A DNA stretch of 64,000 bases from Sphingobacteriaceae bacterium DW12 (GTDB lineage Bacteria > Bacteroidota > Bacteroidia > Sphingobacteriales > Sphingobacteriaceae): contig JROE01000014.1 in NCBI GenBank assembly GCA_000783305.1, forward strand, positions 1 through 64,000, given 5' to 3'. How positions within the stretch are numbered: position 1 is the first letter of the stretch; every line of letters starts with the position of its first letter. Position numbers and translations under genes: made by a program. Under the pieces are notes generated by a model. That model was not told the DNA's origin. It searched no databases and saw nothing but the letters and a program-made list of their open reading frames with translations. Shown in pieces: positions 28,007 to 38,300 of this stretch.

Positions 28007-28391
28007 TGTATTGGGTTTATCTATTACTATCTAAAGAAGTCCAAGTGTATTTGAAATAAAGATAGAAAAAATAGGCACCAACTCTACATACACTTAACTC
28101 ATATTAATATATTCAGAGCCTTTTACCTTTCCCGCTTCCAGTTTTATACCTCGCCCACTAGACCTGCTCTGTACGCGGGACTATATAAAGTATAAATCAC
28201 GAATGGAAATTTCCTACTTTTATTTGCGGGTTGGGTATGCTTTCAATAAGTGTATTATTTTATGTAATCAGAAAAAAATCAGGATCAATCTTAGTGCGAT
28301 AATCTGTCATTCCGCCTTCAATTTAGGATATACCTATTGCATATTCTATCTATTAAACGGATTAGATTATTTAAAGATGTGAGGATTAAAT
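28007..28391. other. Intergenic stretch with one unconvincing short frame
   Basis: Holds a 59-codon frame 28203-28382 (MEISYFYLRVGYAFNKCIIL, end LNGLDYLKM), rich in Cys, Ile and Tyr, as random AT-rich DNA often is. No other gene or hairpin of note. Confidence 0.4.
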
Positions 28392-28399
28392 TATATTTG
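28392..28399 (+). promoter_or_regulatory. Putative -7 box of the propeller lipoprotein gene
   Basis: TATATTTG, a perfect TAnnTTTG match, 43 bp before ATG 28443. No clear -33 element at the expected spacing. Confidence 0.4.
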
Positions 28400-28442
28400 T
28401 TGATAACCACATTAAACATTGATACGCCAAATTTGCACCGAG

Positions 28443-29621
28443 ATGAACAAAACCATCCAGCTATTTATCGCTGTTATTTTCCTTTCTAACTGTACCTCGC
28501 CACCCCGATCAAGGGATTATTTCGGGCAGGCTTATCCAGATACGATTCCCCTTGTTTTTGCGCCAGGTGTCATTTCAAAGATGGGGAGATTAGAGCATGG
28601 CATTTCATTTGCGTCGGATGGAAAGGAGTTAATATTTGGGATATTAAATAAGGACGATTGGAGTGGAGAAATATTTAATTCTGAAAAGGTTAATGAAAAA
28701 TGGAATGAACCGCTGCTTTTCGAGCCATTAAAAAATAAATCAGTATATCTACCCTATTTTTCTCCAGATGGCAAATCCCTCCTTTATGCTCAAAGCAAAT
28801 CTGCCACGGACCACCTCAGCACGGATATTTGGATGCTTAGAAAGATTAATGGTATATGGAGCGGGCCAGCATTATTACCTGATTCGATACGTTCAGAAAG
28901 TAGGGAGGCTAATGCCAGTATGACCTCCGATGGCACCATCTATTTTTCCTCCAATAGAAACTGTTACGGGAAGGATGGTTGCTACACCGCAGATTTGTTC
29001 TATACCAGACAAAAGGACAGCCGATATCAAGATGTGGCTATGATTTCCAAATTGTCTTCGCCGAATGATGAGGAAAGTGTCTTCATATCTCCAAAGGAAG
29101 AGTACCTGATTTTTTGCAGATATACAGATAGTATTACAGCAGTCGATCTATACATCAGTTATCAGGATATACATAAAAATTGGATGGAGCCCCAACGAAT
29201 TGATTCGACCATAAATTCGGAAGATTGGGATAGGAGGCCATATGTAAGTATCGACAATAAATTCCTTTTTTTTACGCGCTTGCAGATCGTTGAAAATAGA
29301 TTAGTCGAATCAGATATCTTTTGGGTCAGGACGTCGAAATTGTTTAAACCCTTTGTTTTTCACCCAATCTCTGACACTACCGTTCGGATGGGAACAGCGT
29401 TCGAAATAAATCTTCCAAGGGACTATTTTAGAGACGTTGACGATGAAAGGCTGACGTATTCTATTAGTCAAAATCAACCAGCATGGCTAAATTTTGATAG
29501 CGAAAAAATGAAATTATCAGGGCTACCTACAATGGAAGGAGAATTTGAGTTGACGTTGACAGCCACTGACAATTCATCTAACAGGACGGATAGTAAGATT
29601 AGGATCACTGTTAAAAAGTAA
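28443..29621 (+). CDS. PD40 beta-propeller lipoprotein with C-terminal Ig-like domain
   Basis: 392 residues from ATG 28443 (MNKTIQLFIAVIFLSNC), which gives a clean lipoprotein signal; an in-frame ATG at 28419 is less suited. The body has repeated TolB/PD40-type blades (GISFASDGKELIFG; YLPYFSPDGKSLLYAQSK; ASMTSDGTIYFSSNRN; VSIDNKFLFFTR). The last 80 residues look like a cadherin- or putative-Ig-type domain (YFRDVDDERLTYSI, PAWLNFDSEKMKLSGLP, GEFELTLTATD). Likely an outer-membrane-anchored binding or scaffold protein. No partner gene nearby. Confidence 0.75.
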   Translation: MNKTIQLFIAVIFLSNCTSPPRSRDYFGQAYPDTIPLVFAPGVISKMGRLEHGISFASDGKELIFGILNKDDWSGEIFNSEKVNEKWNEPLLFEPLKNKSVYLPYFSPDGKSLLYAQSKSATDHLSTDIWMLRKINGIWSGPALLPDSIRSESREANASMTSDGTIYFSSNRNCYGKDGCYTADLFYTRQKDSRYQDVAMISKLSSPNDEESVFISPKEEYLIFCRYTDSITAVDLYISYQDIHKNWMEPQRIDSTINSEDWDRRPYVSIDNKFLFFTRLQIVENRLVESDIFWVRTSKLFKPFVFHPISDTTVRMGTAFEINLPRDYFRDVDDERLTYSISQNQPAWLNFDSEKMKLSGLPTMEGEFELTLTATDNSSNRTDSKIRITVKK

Positions 29622-29819
29622 ACGTAAGCCGCTCAGCATTTCGCTTCTTCATTTTGTTAGCCAATGCTCTGGAGATCCTAACGACGTCAAAAAATATGCG
29701 TATCGTTAATCGTCCATGATAGGCGAACTATGTGCTCTCATTGGACTTGCTATTGAAGCAGACACAATAACCCCAAGGACTTGTCTATGCTTAAAGACAA
29801 GATGTGTTTGGAATAAAAA
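29622..29819. other. Non-coding, nothing recognised
   Basis: Gap between convergent genes. No plausible gene on either strand; the terminator of the metal genes follows. Confidence 0.4.
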
Positions 29820-29844
29820 AGCCGTCTGGTCATACCAAACGGCT
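29820..29844 (-). terminator. Rho-independent terminator of the HMA/HMBD operon
   Basis: Read on minus: AGCCGTTTGGT, short loop, ACCAGACGGCT, then TTTTTTATT. An 11-bp stem with one mismatch, 128 bp after the stop of the HMBD gene. Confidence 0.8.
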
Positions 29845-29971
29845 ACCGCTATGTTACAAATATTCTACTGTCTGATCTCGGGTACCTCGTCACAGCTAAG
29901 CATGGGGTCACCGAAGGAGGGATTTCTAATGATCGGTCGTCGCTTAGCCGATAAATTATCCGGCAATAGCA

Positions 29972-30832
29972 CTAGTGCTGATGCGCATGATGCGTGGACT
30001 GTTGTTGACCGCTTTTTTCTCCCGAAGCGACCTCTACCGTGAAATCCGCTGTGTGCACCTGTCCATCTATTTTAAACTGTACCCACATGCGATAAGTGCC
30101 AGCCTGTTCAATATGCGTCTCCGCATAGATTGGGAGATCGCTTCCGAATACAGGGTGTATATGCAAAAATTCTTTATCCGCCGCACTGATCATGACGATA
30201 TGAGCAGATGCTCCCAAATACTGCTCCAGATCACTTTCTTTCAGTTTCTTACCATCTTTCGCTAATGTGATCTTCAAGGGCTGTACACGACCTGTTTCAA
30301 AATCATTCCCATTCTCCAGTGTTACCGTATAGCACGCTACATCCGATACCCATTTAGCAGACATCTCTGCTGCAGAGGTCATATGGTAGCCCTCCACATC
30401 GATTTGTAATGTACGCAAAACCTGCGCACCGCCCATCGGTTTGAAATCGGCAAATAGAAGGTATCTGCCGCCATTATGGAATGTTTCCGTCACGGTATAC
30501 GTCCCGTCCGTCTGCTGTATCGGGTGAATGTGCCGGTACCATCTCAGATCTTCACTCACCACCATTAAGTGGACTTTCATTTCGTGCGAGACCTCTAGGG
30601 GCACATGCTGTCCATCCTGGGTAATGGCAAGTGTTAGGATAGCCGATTTCCCGACTACGATGGGCTTTGGTAAAGTCGTAAGCTCTACCTCGTATCTAGC
30701 CGACTCCTCGGCTTTAGTGGCGACCAGAGTCATGCCACATTTTGGACATTTATCTCCCTGTATCCCGGTTACTTCCGGGTGCATTGGGCAAGCGTAAACA
30801 GGTAGTTCGTCTGTATGATCAGGATTGTTCAT
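29972..30832 (-). CDS. Heavy-metal-binding (HMBD) protein with beta-sandwich domains
   Basis: 286 residues without a clear signal peptide. The N-terminal HMBD motif is YACPMHPEVTGIQGDKCPKC followed by GMTLV, the copper-site module found in CopA/CusB-like proteins. Two similar beta-rich repeats follow (SHEMKVHLMVVSEDLRWYRH and ASAHIVMISAADKEFLHIHP), each with an H-I-H-P element, and a His-rich tail (THHAHQH). A periplasmic or cytoplasmic copper chaperone or buffer is likely. It is co-transcribed with the CopZ-like gene (39-bp gap) under the shared metal operator. Confidence 0.8.
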   Translation of the reverse strand: MNNPDHTDELPVYACPMHPEVTGIQGDKCPKCGMTLVATKAEESARYEVELTTLPKPIVVGKSAILTLAITQDGQHVPLEVSHEMKVHLMVVSEDLRWYRHIHPIQQTDGTYTVTETFHNGGRYLLFADFKPMGGAQVLRTLQIDVEGYHMTSAAEMSAKWVSDVACYTVTLENGNDFETGRVQPLKITLAKDGKKLKESDLEQYLGASAHIVMISAADKEFLHIHPVFGSDLPIYAETHIEQAGTYRMWVQFKIDGQVHTADFTVEVASGEKSGQQQSTHHAHQH

Positions 30833-30871
30833 GTCGTATGCGTTTTAATCAAAAATTGTGAATTTACTTTT

Positions 30872-31099
30872 CTAAGAAGCTAACGGTTCTATTTTAAAAC
30901 CAGCTTTTTGGACAGTCTCCATGACTTGTTGCTCCGTAATACCTTCCGACTTTAACGTCAGCACTTTATCTCGACTTGCCGTGTCCACTTCCCAGTGGCA
31001 GATACCTTCGGCATCATTCAGAAAAGGTGATACTTTAGCTACGCAGCCATTGCAGTTAATATTTGTCTTGAATTGAAAGTTTTGATTACTGCTTTCCAT
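30872..31099 (-). CDS. Copper chaperone-like HMA protein (CopZ type)
   Basis: 75 residues, one HMA (ferredoxin-like) domain with the metal site NCNGC (Cys16, Cys19), where the usual MTCxxC is changed to INCNGC, and the end TEQQVMETVQKAGFKIEPL. Such proteins carry Cu(I) to ATPases or buffer it. First gene of a two-gene operon with the HMBD gene; the shared operator and -7 box lie 33-96 bp upstream. Confidence 0.85.
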   Translation of the reverse strand: MESSNQNFQFKTNINCNGCVAKVSPFLNDAEGICHWEVDTASRDKVLTLKSEGITEQQVMETVQKAGFKIEPLAS

Positions 31100-31131
31100 G
31101 TTGTTTTAATTTTAATTGTTTATCGATAGTA

Positions 31132-31195
31132 CAAAGTTCCGCAAATAAACCCTGCTCCACTTTACGTTATTTAGGATTTGATTTGTAAGATTTAC
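31132..31195 (-). promoter_or_regulatory. Metal-regulon operator and -7 box, copy C (HMA/HMBD operon)
   Basis: Plus-strand reading: CAAA at 31132-31135 (the -7 box, GAACTTTG on minus), exactly 26 bp, then TTACGTTATT (31162-31171), 11 bp, TTGTAAGATTTAC (31183-31195). The two halves form a direct repeat with 21-bp periodicity, as AraC proteins use. The same layout occurs at 39623, 41354 and 44422. Confidence 0.75.
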
Positions 31196-31283
31196 TGTTT
31201 CATTTCCCGAATCATGTGCCTCTTTTTAAGGATATGGACGATCTGCCCCCTATTGGACAGACCCTCCTTCTCCCACATTACTT

Positions 31284-32357
31284 TTAGGCCAGTATTATCG
31301 AGACGGCATCGTCTACCGGAAAGCTCTGACAGAGCAGAATCTTTCCTTCAGCAACTTCGTCTTCTGTCAGCGCATAGTTGTTGGTCATTTTGACCTTTCC
31401 ATTCGAAGTCATTGCCCAACAGGCCCCACATGTACCTTTATGACACGAACTGGACACTACGATGTCATAGGCCCGCATGGCATCCAAAAGAGATTGTCCG
31501 CCCTGGACTTCTATCAATAAAGTACACTCGTATGTCTGTTGCTCCGCATCTTGATATTGCATCTCGTAGTAACTCACCAATACCTCCTTTTTAGCACCGT
31601 CCCGGTCCCCTGGAATGACATCTACCGTCGCCACCGGATCAAAGTACTCCGAATGAATCTGTGACACCGGGATATCCATTAGCTGTAGTGCTTCCTGGTA
31701 GAGTTGCATAAGTGCGGTAGGGCCACAGATGTAATAGTGAGCACTTTCTGGCCGTTGTACGTATTGCTCAATAACGGATTGAATGACCGGTTGTGAAAAT
31801 CGGCCTGTCATACAATTGCCCCCCGACCTCTTCTGTATATCCAGGCTAAAGGCGTAGTAAGTATGTACTCGCTTATCCTGTTCCAGTTCATCCAGCTCAC
31901 TTTTAAAGAGGACATCTGCAGGTGTTTTACATGCATAGAGGAGCAGTGGTGCTGGTGCATCATTGCCTATGCTTTTCAGCATGGACAGCAGCGGCGACAT
32001 GCCACTGCCGCCTGCCAGCAGCACGACCTCCGTTTCTGCCGACATATCTCGGTGCAGTACAAAATTCCCAAAAGGACCTTCCACATTCCACTCGCTGATA
32101 TCGGATGCATAGTCGACAAGATAGTTGCTCATTCGTCCATTGAGCACACGCTTTACCGTGATACGCGGATACCGTTCAGTAGGTGCAGAGCTAAAGGAAT
32201 AGGATCTACTCACCGGTTCGCCCCCGATCGTACACCTGATGTTCAGATACTGACCAGATTCATAGCCAAATCTCTCCTCTCCAGTGTCAAAAACAATGGT
32301 TAGGGTATCTGCTGTTTCCATGATAATTTCATGCGTACGCCATTTATATCTTCTCAT
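31284..32357 (-). CDS. Flavin oxidoreductase with C-terminal 2Fe-2S ferredoxin domain
   Basis: 357 residues. The FNR-like part has the FAD motif SRSYSFSSAP and ITVKRVLNGRMSNYL, the NAD(P) region (VVLLAGGSGMSPLLSMLKSI; YYICGPTALM), and the C-terminal plant-type ferredoxin has CHKGTCGACW and a last Cys in ILLCQSF. The layout is that of PaaE/HmpX-like reductases passing electrons from NAD(P)H to a partner oxygenase. No oxygenase is nearby. It is the last gene of the RND/TolC/MFS operon (15 bp after the MFS gene), an unusual companion for efflux genes; it could reduce the metal or the exported compound. Confidence 0.85.
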   Translation of the reverse strand: MRRYKWRTHEIIMETADTLTIVFDTGEERFGYESGQYLNIRCTIGGEPVSRSYSFSSAPTERYPRITVKRVLNGRMSNYLVDYASDISEWNVEGPFGNFVLHRDMSAETEVVLLAGGSGMSPLLSMLKSIGNDAPAPLLLYACKTPADVLFKSELDELEQDKRVHTYYAFSLDIQKRSGGNCMTGRFSQPVIQSVIEQYVQRPESAHYYICGPTALMQLYQEALQLMDIPVSQIHSEYFDPVATVDVIPGDRDGAKKEVLVSYYEMQYQDAEQQTYECTLLIEVQGGQSLLDAMRAYDIVVSSSCHKGTCGACWAMTSNGKVKMTNNYALTEDEVAEGKILLCQSFPVDDAVSIILA

Positions 32358-32371
32358 ATCTCCTATTTCTT

Positions 32372-33799
32372 TTAGCTTCTGAGTGTCTTAATTGAAAAAG
32401 TAGCAAGGATAGCAGCAAGGATACAGACAATAGCCGCCGCAAAGAATGCTACCTGAAAACCAGTGTTCAAGGCCACAATATCGGTAGCACCGGCCAGCTT
32501 AGCCGTATTGGTACTTGCTGCCGAGATAGCCACGATAATCGCTAGACCTAGTGCCGATCCCACCTGATAACTTGTATTGACCAAGCCTGAGGCCAGTCCC
32601 GTCTCTTCAGGTCTAGCACCCGACATCGAAGCGATGGTACCTGGAATATAGGTTAGTGACATTCCCAATGCCCCTAGTAAGGATGCAGGCAACACGTGCA
32701 CGACAAAACTTCCATCAGCCGGAATGGTACTAAATAATACAAGTGAAGCCGTAAGTGCAACTAAGCCCGCGATCAGATTTGCTTTAAAACCGAATTTGGC
32801 GACCAACTTGCCCGTGACGCCAACCATCAGAAACATGATTGCTACGGTCATAGGCAACAGTGCTAGACCGCTATAGAAAGCCGAATAGTGCAGCGTCTGC
32901 TGCAAGTAAAGGTTGAGAAAAAACCACAGTGGGATCCATGACGCTGCGAGTAAAGCCATTACTAGATTACCTGCCAAAAGATTAGGTACTTTGAAAATGC
33001 TTAACGGTACCAGCGGCTCGCTTTTTTGTTTTTGAAGTACAAGAAAGATCAGCAACAAGACTAAAGAGAGGCCCAGTAGCCCAATCGTCTGTAGAGAAGC
33101 CCATCCGGCATGTTCCGCTGATACAATAGCATATACCGCCAATACCAAAGCCACTGTCGCCAATACTGCACCAGCCACATCCACTTTACCCTTTTGAATG
33201 CTCCCTTTAAATAATAGGCCACGGCTGAAAAAAAGGACAGCCAGCCCTATAGGGATATTAATAAGGAATATCCAATGCCAAGAAAGCCATTCCGTAATAG
33301 CACCACCTAGGAAAACGCCAGCAGAACCACCCGCTGCAGAAGACGCCCCCCAAAAACCTAAAGCCTTATTCAGTTCTTTAGGATCGGTAAACTTAGCCAA
33401 TACCAATGTCAGTGCTGCCGGTGCGATGAATGCAGATCCAAGGCCTTGTAATCCACGTCCGATATTAAGGGCAGCCTCCGACCAGGCCACGCCCGCTAAA
33501 AGCGAAGCTCCCGAAAGGATCGCAAATCCCCACATAAATACCTTACGAGCACCAAATAGGTCGGACAACCTTCCGCCCAACAGCAAAAATCCACCCAACA
33601 TAATGACATATGCATTGAAAATCCATTGCAAGCCACTTTGTGTATAGCCTAGATCAGCCTGTATGGCAGGGAGTGCCACCCCGATAATAGAGGTATCCAT
33701 AATCACGACAAACTGCGCGGTACATAGTAAGAAAAGTGCGGACCAGCGTTTGCTGTATGCCGCAGGTTCCTTCGTTATTTGATTAGTGTTCTTTTTCAT
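32372..33799 (-). CDS. MFS drug exporter, DHA2 family (14 TM)
   Basis: 475 residues with about 14 membrane helices. Typical DHA2 features: FVVIMDTSIIGVALPAIQAD in helix 1, GGRLSDLFGARKVFMWGF as the helix 2-3 loop, NIGRGLQGLGSAFIAPAAL in helix 4 and the following GFWGASSAAGGSAGVFLGG antiporter motif C. It probably exports a drug, dye or antibiotic. Sits between the TolC and reductase genes in the metal-operator-controlled operon. Confidence 0.9.
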   Translation of the reverse strand: MKKNTNQITKEPAAYSKRWSALFLLCTAQFVVIMDTSIIGVALPAIQADLGYTQSGLQWIFNAYVIMLGGFLLLGGRLSDLFGARKVFMWGFAILSGASLLAGVAWSEAALNIGRGLQGLGSAFIAPAALTLVLAKFTDPKELNKALGFWGASSAAGGSAGVFLGGAITEWLSWHWIFLINIPIGLAVLFFSRGLLFKGSIQKGKVDVAGAVLATVALVLAVYAIVSAEHAGWASLQTIGLLGLSLVLLLIFLVLQKQKSEPLVPLSIFKVPNLLAGNLVMALLAASWIPLWFFLNLYLQQTLHYSAFYSGLALLPMTVAIMFLMVGVTGKLVAKFGFKANLIAGLVALTASLVLFSTIPADGSFVVHVLPASLLGALGMSLTYIPGTIASMSGARPEETGLASGLVNTSYQVGSALGLAIIVAISAASTNTAKLAGATDIVALNTGFQVAFFAAAIVCILAAILATFSIKTLRS

Positions 33800-33817
33800 C
33801 TGTATATAATTACTTCA

Positions 33818-33862
33818 TGAGCTCGGGAGCTCAGTTATGGGATAATCCGCCAGTTGGCGGAT
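33818..33862. repeat. Intercistronic palindromic repeat, long form
   Basis: Two hairpins between the TolC and MFS genes: TGAGCTC-GG-GAGCTCA (33818-33833) and ATCCGCC-AGTT-GGCGGAT (33845-33862). The second is shared with 35295-35314, and both are preceded by TTCATGA and followed by a TTTGTT-type stretch. Likely a dispersed REP-like element. Confidence 0.6.
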
Positions 33863-33934
33863 CTGTTTGTTTGTTGATATTATATTGTCTTCTTTAGGCC
33901 ATTTATGCAACTTTGATGGATGCTGTGACACGCA

Positions 33935-35278
33935 TCACGACAACCTGAGCAGCCCCAGCGCATGCTGCAATGACACATGAAGCATCCGCAGATTATATAC
34001 TGCATTTAGATAGTTTATTTTAGCTTGCGTCAGCGCAAGCTCAGCATCCGTCAACTCAAGTCTGGAGCCCAATCCATTTTTGAACCGATCATCTATGATC
34101 TGATGATTTAATTCTGCTGATTTTACTGTTGTCTCCTGTATTCCCAATTGGGTGACTGCTTCTTTCCATTTGCTGATAATGGTCGCAAGTTCGGTTTTGA
34201 CTTCATCTTTCAAATCGCTAAGCCGGATCTCTTCCTGCCTAGCTTTAATCCTCGCCTGACTGATCTGCGATTTAGTCCGGTTTCCGTTAAAAATCGGTAC
34301 ACTCAGCCGCAACCCGAGAAAAGAGGTTCTAGGTAAAGCATACTGACTGAATTTCAGATTATCAGCTTGCGCCTGTACCTGATACTGTCCGATCAACGAC
34401 AGCTCCGGCAGCAGTCCAGCTTGTGCCACCTTTAGTTTGTTTTGCTGGTAATCAATAGCCAACTGTTGAACATGCAGATCATTCCGGTTTTGCTCGGCGA
34501 TCTGTAATGCCTCCTCTACCTGATAAAATTCACCTTGACTGTTTCCAATTTCCAATTGATCCGTTAGCACAATATCAATTGGTTCATCCAGTCCGATCAG
34601 CCTTTTTAACTCCATACTGGACACTTCCATCCTATTCTTGAGGTAAGAGACAGATGATCTGAGGTTTTCTACAGCAACAAAACTTCTTAGTGTATCAGAC
34701 TTAAGGCCCCTCCCTTGGGTCAATAGCGAGCGAGCATCCTCCAGAGCCTTGACATTACGCTTGAGACTCTGCTCCAGCAGGCCGAGCTGTCGATCCATCA
34801 TCAAGATATCTAGGTACCGGGTAGACACCTGTAAAGCCACACGACTTTTCAAATCGGCAGTTTTTTGATCCGCTAGCTGTTCATTGATCTTCGACCCCTC
34901 CTTAAGCTGTTGTATCGTTGGAGCGAGGATCGGCTGATGCAGTGACACAAAGACATCAAAGGCATTTTTTCCGCCAAAGGCGACATCCTGCACCGCTTTA
35001 TCCGTGCCCGCAAACGAGCCTGGGAGGAAGATGATCGGTCGCTCGAAGTACCGAGAGTACGCTGCATTAGCCGATATAGATGGTAGTAATCCACCTTTAG
35101 CCTCCCGGGTCATTTCCTGAGCATGTATTTCTTCGAGCACTTGTGCTTGTAAGGCCTTATTTCCGTGTTTTGCCATTTCCAGCGCATCCTTCAGTGCCAA
35201 CGCCTTTTTTTGGGCGTAGACCGATTGGCTACCGCCTAGCAGCAGCAGGGTAATGATATATAGAATATTTGTTTTCAT
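33935..35278 (-). CDS. TolC family outer-membrane efflux protein
   Basis: 447 residues with a signal peptide (ends SVYAQ) and two TolC repeats (ALKDALEMAKHGNKALQAQV; SVPIFNGNRTKSQISQARIK; NGLGSRLELTDAELALTQAK). It serves as the outer-membrane channel for the RND pump and perhaps also for the MFS exporter encoded in the same operon. Third gene of the operon; an 84-bp gap with a palindrome separates it from the RND gene. Confidence 0.9.
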   Translation of the reverse strand: MKTNILYIITLLLLGGSQSVYAQKKALALKDALEMAKHGNKALQAQVLEEIHAQEMTREAKGGLLPSISANAAYSRYFERPIIFLPGSFAGTDKAVQDVAFGGKNAFDVFVSLHQPILAPTIQQLKEGSKINEQLADQKTADLKSRVALQVSTRYLDILMMDRQLGLLEQSLKRNVKALEDARSLLTQGRGLKSDTLRSFVAVENLRSSVSYLKNRMEVSSMELKRLIGLDEPIDIVLTDQLEIGNSQGEFYQVEEALQIAEQNRNDLHVQQLAIDYQQNKLKVAQAGLLPELSLIGQYQVQAQADNLKFSQYALPRTSFLGLRLSVPIFNGNRTKSQISQARIKARQEEIRLSDLKDEVKTELATIISKWKEAVTQLGIQETTVKSAELNHQIIDDRFKNGLGSRLELTDAELALTQAKINYLNAVYNLRMLHVSLQHALGLLRLS

Positions 35279-35294
35279 GTGAATAGTATTTCAT

Positions 35295-35314
35295 GATCCG
35301 CCAGTTCGCGGATC
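35295..35314. repeat. Intercistronic palindromic repeat, short form
   Basis: GATCCGC-CAGTTC-GCGGATC, a perfect 7-bp stem between the RND and TolC genes. Related to the repeat at 33845-33862 in stem, loop and flanks. Confidence 0.6.
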
Positions 35315-35362
35315 GGTATGTTTGTTCATTTCTTTAAAGAGCAGTATCTCGATACCCAATCG

Positions 35363-38300
35363 CTACTCTGGTTTTACCAATCCACTTGCCGTTGCTGTTT
35401 TATCCAACTCCTCAGCATCCTCTTCTTCAATGATTTTCGGAGACTTCTTACTCGACAGATACGAGTATACCGCTGGAATAATGAATAGCGTTAATATACC
35501 CGAGAAGACCAGTCCCCCAGCGATTACGATCCCCAAGGACTGTCGACTATTAGCTGTCAGTGCAATAGGTAATGCGCCGAATATCATCGCCAGCGAAGTC
35601 ATCAATATCGGCCTGAATCGTTGCTCTGCCGCCTGTATCGCCGCATCGTATTTCGAAAGTCCCGTTTCCTTCAGGTGGTTCGCAAATTCGACAATCAATA
35701 TCCCGTTCTTGGTAATGAGGCCTACCAGTGTAATGATCCCAATCTGGCTAAATACATTTAAACTCTGATCAAACCAGTCCAGACTCAGTACTGCTCCCGC
35801 TACTGCCATTGGTACAGTCAGCATGATGGTCAGCGGATCACGCAGACTCTCGAATTGGGCTGCTAGGATCATGTATATAAGCAGAAGTGCCAGCACAAGG
35901 GTAAACATGATGTTACCCTGACTCTCGGTGTAATCCCGGGATTGACCCGCTAGTGAGGTTTTAAATGTTTCCCCTAATACTTCCTTTTTAATCCGTTCGA
36001 TTTCCTGTATTCCTTCTGCCAGACTTACTCCCGGAGCAGTTGCCGCTGATACGGTAGCAGATGTATACTGATCGTATCGGTAGATAGCAGCTGGACTTAC
36101 CGCCTCTTCCATTGTGATGAGATTGTTCAGTGGGATCATCTGTCCGGTTGTCGAGCGCACATAGATCGCATTCAGATCATTTTTATCATTTCTATGCGTC
36201 CGGTCCAATTGACCAATCACTTCATACTGACGATCATTACGCAGGAAGTATCCATACCGCTGACCGGAGAAAGAAAGCTGTAAGGTATGTGCGACTTCCT
36301 CCATAGACACTCCCATCAAGGCAGCTTTATGCCTATCGATGTTGATTTTCACCTCCGGTTTGTTGATCTTAAGATCTGCATCGATAAAGAGTAGTTTTTT
36401 ACTTTGACGCGCAGCAGCCAGGAATTTTGGAAGTACCGTCGTCAAGCTATCCAGATCCGGAGCCTGTAGCACATACTGGATCGGCATACCACCTCCATAT
36501 CGTGTTCCGATGGTCGGCGGTAGGTATGGAAACAACAGGAACCCTCTAAATCGGCCTGCAGCAGCCCCATATTGATTATAAAGATCCTGAATACTAGCCT
36601 TCCGATCTTTCGGATCTTTAAGGTAGATACTCTGTACCGCTACATTGACAGGCGCTGGTGCTGGGATAAAGGAGATTGCAACCATCGAATAGGTCTGATA
36701 CAATCCATCGGTAGAGTCATTCACATAGTTACCAACCTCAGTCATATGCTTCTTCATGTAATCGAAAGAGACACCCTCTGGAGCAACTGCGATTAGATTC
36801 ATATTCGACCTGTCCTCTACCGGAGCAAGCTCCGAAGGCAGCTTTTTACCAACCGCATAGATCAGGAAGGTCGTGCCTATCAAGAATACCCAAGCAAGCC
36901 ACCTGACCCGCATAAATGCTATCAACAGGTAGGCATAGCCATTATTCATCCGCACGAAAAATGGCTCCGTCACCCGGTAAAACCAGCTCGGCTTTTCCTT
37001 TTTCTTTAAGAAATAAGCACTCAGCATCGGTGTCAACGTCAGTGCGACAAATGCGGACACCAATACAGATCCGGACACCACGATGGCAAATTCCATGAAA
37101 AGCTGCCCACTGATCCCGCCCATGAAGACGATCGGCAGAAATACAGCAGCCAGGGTAATAGTGGTCGAGATGACCGCAAAATAAATCTCTCGGGTACCTT
37201 TAAATGCAGCCTGTATGGGCGACATCCCCTCCTCTATTTTTTTATAGATATTTTCCAGCACCACGATCGCATCATCCACCACCAGTCCAATAGCCAATAC
37301 CAGTCCCAGGAGTGTCAATACATTAATCGTGAAGCCAGCGACATACATAATGAAGAATCCGGAAAGAATAGATACCGGAATAGCAATCACCGGGATAATG
37401 GTCGACCGCCAGTCCCGCAAGAATAGAAAGATAATCAAGACTACCAAACCGAAAGCGATGAATAAAGTGTGCTCCACTTCTTTGATAGACTCCCGTACCG
37501 AACGGGTATAGTCGAACCCGACGATCAATCGGTATTCACTCGGTATTTCCTTTCGTAACTGATCCAATCGTCGATAAAATTCGTCCACCACTTCTATGGC
37601 ATTCGCACCACGCTGTATCTGGATCGCGACTCCTATACCGATCCGGTTCAGATTATCTGTCCCGTTAATGATCGCCGTACGTTCGTTCTCCTCGCCCAAT
37701 TCGGCTGAGCCGATATCTTTTAGCCGGACCACGGTATGTCCCACTTGCTTGATCAGCATATTTTCAAATTCCGCCACTGTGGTCAAGCGTCCCAAGGTAC
37801 GGATACTCAGTTCACTACTATTTCCTTCGACCCTACCCGCCGGCAGATCGATATTCTCTCGGAGCAAAGCCTTACGGATATCCGCGGGAGTCAGCTGATA
37901 AGCGGCAAGCTTGGCCGGCTCAAAGCGCAGACGCATCGCATACTTATGCTCTCCTACGATAGCAACATTATTGATGCCCGGGATAGACTGCATCCGATCC
38001 TTGATCGTAGTAGAGGCCAAATGACTCACCTCCTTAATATCTTTTGTATCACTTTCCACTTCCAGGAAGGCCACTAGATTGTCTGGAGAGGAGGCCTTCT
38101 GTACAATTGGTGGATCCACGTCCGTAGGAAGCTGCTTGCGAGATTTGGCAACTTTGTCCCGGACGTCATTCAACGCATCCTCGATATCGATCTCTCGATT
38201 AAATTCGATCGAAATCACACTCACCTGTTCTCTGGATTCGGACGAAATGGTCCGTATACCACTTGATTCTGCGATAGACTCCTCCATTGGCCTTGTTAGC

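Noticed and set aside
28203..28382. 59-codon plus-strand frame upstream of the propeller lipoprotein
   Set aside because: Ile/Cys/Tyr-rich AT-driven translation without family likeness; covers the likely promoter region.
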